Below are positions 1-6,537 of a stretch of 19,175 nt of DNA, in pieces. Every line of letters starts with the position of its first letter. The stretch's first letter is position 1. The translations under genes and the position numbers were made by a program. This DNA is from CAG-877 sp963660495. GTDB lineage: Bacteria; Bacillota_I; Bacilli_A; RF39; UBA660. The stretch covers positions 1 through 19,175 of the forward strand of contig CAVKYO010000012.1 of assembly GCA_963660495.1 (NCBI GenBank). The letters run 5' to 3'. A model generated the notes under the pieces. That model did no database searches. It saw only the letters and a program-made list of their open reading frames with translations, and had not been told where the DNA came from.

Positions 1-731
1 GGTCAACAGATAGAACTACGGCAGCAAAGAAATATCATTATACTTGTCTAAATACTACAGGAGTGTGCAGTAAAGTTTATTATATCCATTATTTTGGTAG
101 TAGCTCTACGATTTACTATTTAACACTTTCATCAGGTAAAGATATAGAAGAGACAAAAGAGGAAATGTTTACAAATACAACAGATTCAACAATGAAAAAG
201 ACAATAGATACTTGGTATAAAAACAATATGACTAATTATACTAAAAAGCTTGAAGATACAGTCTTTTGTAATGATAGAACGTTATACTCTGGTTCGTTGG
301 CAGGTAAGAATATTGATGCTGGAACTGATTATTCATATTTTAGTGCTTATAATAGGACGAATATAAAATATAGTCCAAGTGTTATATGTCTAAATGATGG
401 TAGAGATGGTTTTACAGTATCTACTGACTCAGGAGGGAATGGAAAGTTAACTTATCCTGTCGGATTATTAACTGCTGATGAAGTGTTAATGGCTGGTGGA
501 TGTAGTTCAAATTCAGAATATTATTTATATACAGGTACATATTACTGGGTCTTGTCTCCTGCACGTTTTGACAACTATTACGCTGTTGGATTCTTTGTTA
601 ATTCAAATGGTAGTTTGGGTCTTGACTACGTCTTTGGTTCATTTGGGGCACGACCTGTTATTTCACTTGTACCTGGAATTAAGGCAACCGATGGAGCCGG
701 TACGGTAGATAATCCGTACATAGTTTTATAA
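1..731 (+). CDS. DUF6273-type surface protein, C-terminal part (5' truncated)
   Basis: The frame is open from base 3 at the left edge, so the GTG at 63 is internal and the gene begins outside the window. About 242 residues are visible. The C-terminal half has the layout I associate with DUF6273 proteins: a Cys-Asn-Asp-Arg segment, a 'YFSAYNR' segment, 'TYPVGLLTADEVLMAGG', then 'YYWVLSPARF' and a closing 'GARPVISLVPG' followed by 'GTVDNPYIV'. The tryptophan and 'GxRP' core resembles FGE-sulfatase/C-type-lectin-like folds. In related uncultured Firmicutes such domains often sit on secreted or prepilin-type proteins, but the N-terminus is not available here. Paired cysteines fit an extracellular protein. 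The last 35 or so codons are unusually rich in C-ending codons (see findings). No catalytic role can be assigned; ligand binding is an inference from the fold. Confidence 0.7.
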   Translation, partial: STDRTTAAKKYHYTCLNTTGVCSKVYYIHYFGSSSTIYYLTLSSGKDIEETKEEMFTNTTDSTMKKTIDTWYKNNMTNYTKKLEDTVFCNDRTLYSGSLAGKNIDAGTDYSYFSAYNRTNIKYSPSVICLNDGRDGFTVSTDSGGNGKLTYPVGLLTADEVLMAGGCSSNSEYYLYTGTYYWVLSPARFDNYYAVGFFVNSNGSLGLDYVFGSFGARPVISLVPGIKATDGAGTVDNPYIVL

Positions 732-790
732 GATGACTTTAATTTTATTAAAAAAGCTGTGATTCCTACTAGAAGAGAAAACTAAAAATG

Positions 791-820
791 ACTAGAGAGC
801 AACCTCTAGTTCTTTTACTT
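791..820 (+). terminator. Rho-independent terminator after the DUF6273 gene
   Basis: A perfect 7-bp stem ACTAGAG/CTCTAGT (791-797 with 804-810) and a 6-nt loop are followed by a T-rich run TTCTTTTACTT. It lies 60 bp after the stop of the upstream gene and before the dnaG promoter. Confidence 0.7.
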
Positions 821-835
821 TACATTTTTCCTTTA

Positions 836-864
836 TTGAAAAATATGTCAAAATATGATATATT
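836..864 (+). promoter_or_regulatory. Promoter of dnaG-rpoD-trmK
   Basis: -35 TTGAAA (836-841), 17-bp spacer, -10 TATATT (859-864), with a TG at 856-857 giving an extended -10. The ribosome binding site AGAAGGAG (876-883) follows before the ATG at 893. This is the only clear promoter ahead of the three-gene cluster. Confidence 0.7.
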
Positions 865-892
865 AAGTGTTGTTTAGAAGGAGTGATGTCAT

Positions 893-2617
893 ATGAATAA
901 TGACTTGGCGAATGAAATTCGTAGTAAGATAGATATCGTTGACATCATAGGAGAAAGAATTCCTTTAGTAGCAAGAGGTAAGAATTTCTTTGGAGTTTGT
1001 CCTTTTCATGATGACTCTAATCCTTCAATGTGTGTTTCTAGAGAGAAACAGATTTATACTTGCTTTTCTTGTCATGCGACAGGTAATGTTTATACATTCT
1101 TAATGAACTATGAACATATTGAATTTAGAGAAGCTTTAAAGTACTTAGGTGATAAAGTAGGAGTTAATGTTTCATCTATTAATATTCAAAAGAAAAGTAC
1201 AAAGTTTGATAAGTTTTATGAAGCATATAATTTTTCAGTTAAATACTTTCAAAATAACTTGTCCAGTATTAAAGGAAAAGCGGCTCGTAACTATTTAAGT
1301 AATAGAGGGATAAATGAAGAGACAATAAAAGAATTTGAAATAGGATTATCATTAGATACTAGGGATGACTTGACAAAGTTATTAGTAAATAAAAAATATG
1401 AGCTTGGAGAATTAAATAGAATAGGTTTATCTAGTGATGACCATGATATATATAATGATAGAATTATGTTTCCATTATATAATGTTTCTGGACAAGTAGT
1501 TGGTTTTTCAGGTAGAATTTATAAAGATGTTGATCAAAATAAATACTTAAATACAAAAGAGACTGACATCTTTAAAAAAGGTGAAATGTTATACCATTAC
1601 CATATTGCGAAAGAAGAGTGTAGACTTAAGAAATCCGTTATAGTAATGGAAGGATTTATGGACGTTATTAGGGCTAGTACTATTGGTATTAAAAATACTG
1701 TTGCTTTAATGGGTACGGCTTTAACTAATAATCAATTTAATTTAATTAAAAGACTTTCTAATAATATAATTTTATGTTTAGATGGTGATGGACCCGGTGT
1801 ACACGCTATGCTTAGTATAGGAGATCATTTATTAGAACTTGGAGTTGAAGTAAAAGTAGTAGTACTTCCTAATGATGATGATCCAGATTCATTTATATTA
1901 AAATCAGGTAAAGATAGATTTGTAGGACTTATAGAAAATGCTTTGAACTTTAGTGATTTTAAAATGCAACAATTACGTAAAAATGTAGATTTTAGAAGTG
2001 ATGAAGAAAAAGCTAATTATATAAATACAGTTTTAAAAGAAACTACAAAGATTAATGATACAATAAGAATAGAAATAGTGTTAAAAAAACTTGCAAAAGA
2101 GTTTGATATAAGTTATAATACATTGGAAAAAAAGTTTAAGGACTTTAGTGAGTTTAAAGAAACAGTTAAAGAAAAGACTGTTCCGGTTATAAATAAAGTA
2201 GTTAAGAAAACTAAGTATGAGAAAGCAGTAGAACAGATACTTTACTTTATGCTTAATAATGATTGGGTAATTAGTCAAGTAGAGATGGAAAGAATAGTTT
2301 TTCCTAGTGAAGAGAGTCGTATACTTTCAAGTGAAATTATCTATTATTATAAGTTATATGGTAATATAAATGTTGCGGATTTTTATACTTATGTTCAAGA
2401 TAAAGAAGATATTTTAGTTTTATTAAATAGTATTTTAGCTGGCAATTATAATGAGGAGACTACAAAGGAAGAGTTATTCTTGTATTTTAAGGTTATAAGA
2501 GAATATCGAAGTAATCAGGAAATTAAAAGATTAACTAATTTAATGAAAAAAGAAGTAGATCCATTAGAACAAGCTAAGATTGCTAATAAGATTAGAAATT
2601 TAAGAATGGGAGAATAG
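893..2617 (+). CDS. dnaG: DNA primase DnaG
   Basis: DnaG synthesises RNA primers for lagging-strand replication, working with the DnaB-type helicase. The N-terminal CHC2 zinc-binding domain shows the ligands Cys36, His39, Cys57 and Cys60 (CPFH...CFSC). The catalytic TOPRIM fold is marked by EGFMD (253-257), holding the catalytic glutamate, and DGDGPG (297-302), the acidic metal-binding pair. The remaining C-terminal part, helical and lysine-rich, corresponds to the helicase-interaction region, which is poorly conserved in the family. The length of 574 aa is normal. The ATG at 893 has a strong RBS 9 bp upstream and gives the standard N-terminus. The stop is 2 bp before the rpoD start, so translation is probably coupled. 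The order primase then primary sigma factor is the classical macromolecular-synthesis operon. Confidence 0.97.
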   Translation: MNNDLANEIRSKIDIVDIIGERIPLVARGKNFFGVCPFHDDSNPSMCVSREKQIYTCFSCHATGNVYTFLMNYEHIEFREALKYLGDKVGVNVSSINIQKKSTKFDKFYEAYNFSVKYFQNNLSSIKGKAARNYLSNRGINEETIKEFEIGLSLDTRDDLTKLLVNKKYELGELNRIGLSSDDHDIYNDRIMFPLYNVSGQVVGFSGRIYKDVDQNKYLNTKETDIFKKGEMLYHYHIAKEECRLKKSVIVMEGFMDVIRASTIGIKNTVALMGTALTNNQFNLIKRLSNNIILCLDGDGPGVHAMLSIGDHLLELGVEVKVVVLPNDDDPDSFILKSGKDRFVGLIENALNFSDFKMQQLRKNVDFRSDEEKANYINTVLKETTKINDTIRIEIVLKKLAKEFDISYNTLEKKFKDFSEFKETVKEKTVPVINKVVKKTKYEKAVEQILYFMLNNDWVISQVEMERIVFPSEESRILSSEIIYYYKLYGNINVADFYTYVQDKEDILVLLNSILAGNYNEETTKEELFLYFKVIREYRSNQEIKRLTNLMKKEVDPLEQAKIANKIRNLRMGE

Positions 2618-2619
2618 AC

Positions 2620-3711
2620 ATGGTTGGAGAAATAAAAACACTTGAAGAAAGAAAAAATAAATTACTAGCGAAGGGTAAGAAACAAGGTTTTATTACTTAT
2701 GAACAACTAGCAGAAGAATTAAAAGGATTAGATGTAGATAGTGATTCTTTAGATGAATTATATAATGCTTTAGTTGAAGCAAATATCGATATAGTTACTG
2801 AAGATGGATCTGATGATGCATCAGGAGAAGAAATTACTGCAGATGTAGTAGTTGAAGATATTACTTTATCAAAAGATGTTAAGATTAATGATCCTGTACG
2901 TATGTATTTAAAAGAAATTGGACGTATTAACTTACTTACTTCTGATGAAGAGTTTGAGTATGCTAAAAGAGCTGAAGAAGGTGATGAGGAAGCAAAGAGA
3001 ATGCTTGCTGAATCTAATCTTCGTTTGGTTGTTAGTATTGCGAAAAGATATGTTGGACGTGGTATGTTATTTTTGGATTTAATTCAAGAAGGTAACATTG
3101 GTTTAATGAAAGCCGTTGATAAGTTTGATCCAACAAAAGGATATAAGTTTTCAACATACGCTACTTGGTGGATAAGACAAGCTATTACTAGAGCTATAGC
3201 AGATCAAGCTAGAACTATTCGTGTTCCAGTACATATGGTTGAAACAATTAATAAATTAGCTCGTGTACAAAGACAATTAACACAAGAGTTAAATCGTGAA
3301 CCTACTGATGAAGAAATAGCTAAGAAGTTAGGTATTTCTATAGATAAAGTTCGTGAAGTATACAAAATATCTCAAGATCCAGTTTCATTAGAGACTCCAA
3401 TTGGTGAAGAAGATGATTCACATTTAGGAGACTTTATTAAAGATGAAAGAACAATGGGACCTGAAGAGTATGCAACAGTTGAAATGTTAAAAGAAGAGTT
3501 ATCAGGAGTTTTATCAACACTTACAGATCGTGAAGAAAAAGTACTTAGACTTCGTTTTGGACTTAATGATGGACAATGTAGAACACTAGAAGAAGTTGGA
3601 CAAATATTTGGTGTTACGCGTGAAAGAATTAGACAAATAGAAGCAAAAGCACTTCGTAAATTAAGACACCCTTCTCGTAGTAGAAAATTAAAGGACTTTT
3701 TAACAGATTAA
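2620..3711 (+). CDS. rpoD: Primary RNA polymerase sigma factor (SigA/RpoD)
   Basis: This is the housekeeping sigma factor that directs RNA polymerase to -35/-10 promoters. The 363 aa match the compact Bacilli SigA form. Residues 1-60 are a region 1.1-like acidic/helical segment and 90-123 are region 1.2 (DPVRMYLKEIG). Residues 128-198 are region 2, with the core-binding and -10-recognition helix including FSTYATWWIRQAITRA. Residues 200-280 are region 3. Residues 290-363 are region 4, whose helix-turn-helix contains TLEEVGQIFGVTRERIRQIE and ends HPSRSRKLKDFL. The start is 2 bp after dnaG, and the GGGAGA at the end of dnaG acts as RBS. The stop overlaps the ATG of trmK in the form TAATG. The long non-conserved insert of E. 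coli RpoD between regions 1.2 and 2 is absent, as expected for Gram-positives. Confidence 0.97.
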   Translation: MVGEIKTLEERKNKLLAKGKKQGFITYEQLAEELKGLDVDSDSLDELYNALVEANIDIVTEDGSDDASGEEITADVVVEDITLSKDVKINDPVRMYLKEIGRINLLTSDEEFEYAKRAEEGDEEAKRMLAESNLRLVVSIAKRYVGRGMLFLDLIQEGNIGLMKAVDKFDPTKGYKFSTYATWWIRQAITRAIADQARTIRVPVHMVETINKLARVQRQLTQELNREPTDEEIAKKLGISIDKVREVYKISQDPVSLETPIGEEDDSHLGDFIKDERTMGPEEYATVEMLKEELSGVLSTLTDREEKVLRLRFGLNDGQCRTLEEVGQIFGVTRERIRQIEAKALRKLRHPSRSRKLKDFLTD

Positions 3712-4373
3712 TGAAAATTAATGATAGATTAAAAAAAATAGGGGATTTAGTGGATGCTAATTCCTTTTGTTTAGACATTGGTTGTGATCATGCTTTTTTA
3801 GATATTTATTTAGTTAAAAAAAATAAAAATATTAAAGCAATAGCTTCAGATATAGCAGAAGGACCAGTAAAACAGGCAAAAGATAATATAAAAAGAGAAG
3901 GGTTAGAAGAAAGTATAGAAGTTCGTTTAGGAGATGGACTTGATACTTATACTGATGAAGTTAATACTATTATTATTTCTGGTATGGGTGGAAGAAATAT
4001 GATAGGGATATTTAAAAAGAATATTAAAGTATTAAAAAATATTGATACTATTATACTTAGTCCTAATAATTATCAAATAGATGTAAAAAAGTTTTTAGTA
4101 AAGAATGGTTTTTATATTGATGATGAAGAATTAGTTAAAGATAAGAAATTTATTTATCAAATTATTAAATTTAAAAAGGGTAAAAGACATTATAGTAAGA
4201 AAGAATATTTCTTTGGACCAGTGCTTATAAAGAAAAAGGGTAGTTTATTTGAAGAGTATTATAAAAGAGAAAAGTTGTCTAGAGAAATACTTATTTCAAT
4301 ATTACCTAAGAATTATAGATATAAAAAATTTATAACTAAAAGAGAGATTAAAATGATAGATGGGGAGATTTAA
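3711..4373 (+). CDS. trmK: tRNA (adenine(22)-N(1))-methyltransferase TrmK
   Basis: TrmK is a SAM-dependent Rossmann-fold methyltransferase that forms m1A22 in tRNA. Visible motifs are the SAM-binding LDIGCDHAFLD (21-31), the acidic SDIAEGP (46-52), the family signature SGMGG (90-94) and the catalytic-region LSPNN (116-120). The length of 220 aa is typical. The start codon overlaps the rpoD stop by one base, so it belongs to the same transcript. In many Bacilli nif3 (DUF34, YqfO) follows trmK directly. Here it does not: a terminator and an ATPase unit come next. Confidence 0.92.
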   Translation: MKINDRLKKIGDLVDANSFCLDIGCDHAFLDIYLVKKNKNIKAIASDIAEGPVKQAKDNIKREGLEESIEVRLGDGLDTYTDEVNTIIISGMGGRNMIGIFKKNIKVLKNIDTIILSPNNYQIDVKKFLVKNGFYIDDEELVKDKKFIYQIIKFKKGKRHYSKKEYFFGPVLIKKKGSLFEEYYKREKLSREILISILPKNYRYKKFITKREIKMIDGEI

Positions 4374-4383
4374 TCTCTTTTTT
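4365..4383 (+). terminator. Terminator at the end of trmK
   Basis: Hairpin GAGAT-TTA-ATCTC (4365-4377), extendable by G.U pairs, followed by TTTTTT. It overlaps the trmK stop codon. The stem is short, but position and U-run fit. Confidence 0.6.
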
Positions 4384-4460
4384 GCAAAAATGTGATTAAA
4401 ATGATAAAAGAGTATGCAAAAGTGTGATAAATAAGTGAAATATTTATGTAAAAGTGTGAT
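4383..4460 (+). repeat. Three direct repeats phased at 32 bp
   Basis: Copies of a 14-mer TGCAAAA(A/G)TGTGAT lie at 4383-4396 and 4415-4428, with a TGTAAAAGTGTGAT variant at 4447-4460. Starts are exactly 32 bp apart and the 18-bp spacers are not conserved. The third copy runs into the -10 of the ATPase promoter. The 32-bp spacing is about three helical turns, so all copies face the same side of the DNA, as in an operator array. Confidence 0.75.
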
Positions 4461-4465
4461 ATAAT
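4457..4465 (+). promoter_or_regulatory. Extended -10 promoter of the ATPase gene
   Basis: TGATATAAT with a consensus TATAAT at 4460-4465. No good -35 is visible (TGAAAT at 4436-4441 at best), so activity may rest on the extended -10 or on a factor bound to the upstream repeats. The predicted leader is only about 15 nt and contains the RBS GGTGGTGAT. Confidence 0.6.
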
Positions 4466-4486
4466 ATCATTGATGGTGGTGATAAT

Positions 4487-5788
4487 ATGAAGAGATTTAT
4501 AACTGAAAAACTTATTGAATGGAAAAATAGTCATAACAGAAAACCTTTAATTTTGAAAGGTGCAAGACAGGTTGGGAAAACTTATATTTTAAAAGAATTT
4601 GGAGATAATAATTATGACAATGTTGCATACTTTAATTTTGATCATGATGATGGTTTGTCAGAACTGTTTTTAAGTACTAAAGATCCTAAAAGAATAATTG
4701 AACAATTGTCACTTGTCGCTGGTAAAAAAATCAATCCTGATACTACGTTGATTATTTTTGATGAAATACAAGAATGTCCAAATGCTTTAAATTCATTAAA
4801 ATATTTTTGTGAAGAGGCAGGTGAGTATCATGTTGCATGTGCCGGTTATTTGCTTGGAATTAGATTATCAAAGACTTCTTTTCCAGTAGGTAAAGTTGAT
4901 TTTTTAAATTTATATCCTATGACATTTAGTGAATTTTTAATTGCTGATAATTCTCAAAATTTAGTTGATGTTATGAGACAAACTAGAGAGGTAAAAGAAA
5001 TACCAAAAATATTTGAAACGCAGCTTATAGAAAAGTTAAAAATATATTATATCATTGGTGGAATGCCAGAAGTGGTGCATAGCTGGGTTAATGATAAGGA
5101 TATAGAAAAAGTTAATAAAATTCAAAAAAATATTTTAGATTCATATGAAAGTGATTTTTCTAAACACGTAGATGCGAGCGATGCTAATAAAATATCTTTG
5201 ATTTGGAATGGTATTCCTTCACAATTAGCTAGAGAAAATAAAAAATTTGTTTATCAAGTAATAAAAGAAGGAGCAAGGGCAAGAGAATATGAATCTGCTT
5301 TAAACTGGTTAAATGATGCTGATTTGATTTCAAAATGTTATTTAATTTCTAAATGTGCATTTCCGTTGAAAGCTTATAATGATTTGTCGGCTTATAAAAT
5401 TTATATGAACGATGTTGGTCTTCTTAGAAGAATGTCTAATTTAGATAGCAGTATTATACTTGAAGGCAATAAGCTTTTAGAAGAATTCAAGGGTGCTTTT
5501 ACAGAAAATTATATTGCTAATATATTAAAATATTTGTTGGATGAAGCTCCTAATTATTATACTTTTGACAGAAGTGAAATTGATTTTGTGATACAAAGAA
5601 AAAATAAAATAATTCCGATAGAAGTTAAATCTGATAAAAGTACAAATCATAATAGTTTAACCAAGTATAATTCTAATAATGATAATGAGGTATCTATTAG
5701 GTTCTCATTAAATAATTTAAATAGAAATGGTAAAATTATTAATATTCCAATTTATTTTGCTGAATATATTGATAATTTAACTTTATGA
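4487..5788 (+). CDS. AAA+ ATPase with DUF4143 domain
   Basis: This family pairs an N-terminal P-loop ATPase with a C-terminal DUF4143 region containing a PD-(D/E)XK-like nuclease fold. Walker A is GARQVGKT (25-32), Walker B is LIIFDEIQ (88-95), and the sensor-1 segment reads AGYLLG (119-124), where the family usually has a 'GS' pair. The restriction-endonuclease-like signature is Asp366 in SEIDFVI followed by IEVK with Glu379 and Lys381. Winged-helix/DUF4143 sequence lies between. Length (433 aa) is normal. The gene has its own promoter, its own terminator and three upstream repeats, so it is a stand-alone unit between trmK and an unrelated operon. The family is widespread, patchy and often multi-copy in gut bacteria. 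Its biological role is not settled; a nucleic-acid-related or defence function is only inferred. Confidence 0.9.
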   Translation: MKRFITEKLIEWKNSHNRKPLILKGARQVGKTYILKEFGDNNYDNVAYFNFDHDDGLSELFLSTKDPKRIIEQLSLVAGKKINPDTTLIIFDEIQECPNALNSLKYFCEEAGEYHVACAGYLLGIRLSKTSFPVGKVDFLNLYPMTFSEFLIADNSQNLVDVMRQTREVKEIPKIFETQLIEKLKIYYIIGGMPEVVHSWVNDKDIEKVNKIQKNILDSYESDFSKHVDASDANKISLIWNGIPSQLARENKKFVYQVIKEGARAREYESALNWLNDADLISKCYLISKCAFPLKAYNDLSAYKIYMNDVGLLRRMSNLDSSIILEGNKLLEEFKGAFTENYIANILKYLLDEAPNYYTFDRSEIDFVIQRKNKIIPIEVKSDKSTNHNSLTKYNSNNDNEVSIRFSLNNLNRNGKIINIPIYFAEYIDNLTL

Positions 5789-5807
5789 TAGTATGTGTTT
5801 AAAAAAG

Positions 5808-5903
5808 TTGATGAGTAAAAAAAGTAATAATTATTTTTGGCCAATAATGTGTTTTATGCATATTGGTCTTTTTGTTTTTATTGTAATAATCAAAACTCAT
5901 CAA
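5808..5903. repeat. 9-bp inverted repeat around the ATPase terminator
   Basis: TTGATGAGT (5808-5816) and its exact complement ACTCATCAA (5895-5903) enclose the terminator hairpin. It may be chance in such AT-rich DNA, or it may mark the end of the ATPase unit. Confidence 0.35.
5839..5880 (+). terminator. Terminator of the ATPase gene
   Basis: Stem GGCCAATA (5839-5846) pairs with TATTGGTC (5861-5868) with one G.U pair. The loop is 14 nt and the tail TTTTTGTTTTT. It lies 50 bp after the stop. Apart from this and the enclosing inverted repeat, 5789-5993 shows only AT-rich sequence. Confidence 0.8.
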
Positions 5904-5993
5904 AAATTACTCTATGGCGTAATAAATCGACAAAAATCTATTATATAACTTTATATAATTATTTAGGTTATATTATGTACTAGTTTTTTTTCC

Positions 5994-6022
5994 TTTACAT
6001 ATAATTTCTAGTGTGATATAAT
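5994..6022 (+). promoter_or_regulatory. Promoter of the 150-aa protein/protease operon
   Basis: -35 TTTACA (5994-5999), 17-bp spacer, -10 TATAAT (6017-6022), with TG at 6014-6015. The 12-mer GTGTGATATAAT here is identical to that at 4454-4465 in front of the ATPase. A strong RBS AAAGGAGG (6040-6047) follows. Confidence 0.75.
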
Positions 6023-6054
6023 TATGAAGCTTTGTCTCTAAAGGAGGGAATTGT

Positions 6055-6507
6055 ATGAAAATAGAAAAAAGTAAAGATTCTATGAGTAGAATTATTAATG
6101 ATTATATAGATGGTGCTTTTCCATTACCAGAACATAAAGGGCCTAAAAATATATCCTTTGGTGAGAATAAGAGAGTTAAAGACTTGGTTAAATCTAAAGT
6201 AAGAGCGGGAATGAAAGACAGTGATATATTTAAGAATGTTTTAGATATAGAACCTTTAGTATCTTTAGATGATGAATTCTATGTAAGTTTATTAAATAGA
6301 TATATCAATGTAATAGTTCCAGTAGATAATACAAATGATGGACAATTAGATTTACGTGTTGCATATAAAGAAAAGGCAATAGAAATATTTTCTTTAGGGT
6401 ATGATGTTTGTTCAACATTTAGATATATACTTGGTGATAAAGAATTACCTTCTACTACTGTTGTTATGATAGAGGCACCTGTTAAACAATACGCTAAAGT
6501 TGTATAA
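6055..6507 (+). CDS. Unknown protein with two copies of a ~55-aa repeat module
   Basis: I do not recognise this 150-aa protein by family name. It is acidic/basic mixed, has no signal peptide or membrane segment and is probably cytoplasmic. It can be read as two copies of a helical module, roughly residues 10-66 and 72-127. Each has an aromatic/leucine-rich helix ending in Pro (INDYIDGAFP; LNRYINVIVP), a variable link, then a second helix running into a Gly and a further hydrophobic stretch (VRAGMKDSDIFKNVL; FSLGYDVCSTFRYIL). The same pattern recurs in the 362-aa protein at 8520-9608. The ATG at 6055 follows a strong RBS. The next gene begins 30 bp downstream with its own RBS, so the two are probably cotranscribed. 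Confidence 0.75.
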   Translation: MKIEKSKDSMSRIINDYIDGAFPLPEHKGPKNISFGENKRVKDLVKSKVRAGMKDSDIFKNVLDIEPLVSLDDEFYVSLLNRYINVIVPVDNTNDGQLDLRVAYKEKAIEIFSLGYDVCSTFRYILGDKELPSTTVVMIEAPVKQYAKVV

Positions 6508-6537
6508 TAATAGTTGTATTTATACAGGAGGTTTTTA

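Noticed and set aside
496..708. 70-aa plus-strand ORF inside the DUF6273 gene
   Set aside because: Overlaps the real frame completely, has no RBS and an unnatural composition.
63..731. GTG at 63 as the start of the first gene
   Set aside because: The frame is open to the left edge without a stop and the upstream codons continue the same Cys/Thr/Asn-rich protein, so 63 is internal.
2081..2278. 65-aa minus-strand ORF inside dnaG
   Set aside because: Antisense to a well-conserved gene, Phe/Lys/Leu-rich as expected from the AT-rich complement, no RBS.
4383..4460. CRISPR array for the three 32-bp-spaced repeats
   Set aside because: The repeats are only 14 bp, non-palindromic, in three copies, and the last one merges with a promoter. 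No cas gene is near.
6514..6537. TTG at 6514 as start of the protease gene
   Set aside because: It lies upstream of the ideal AGGAGG at 6526-6531, which serves the ATG at 6538.
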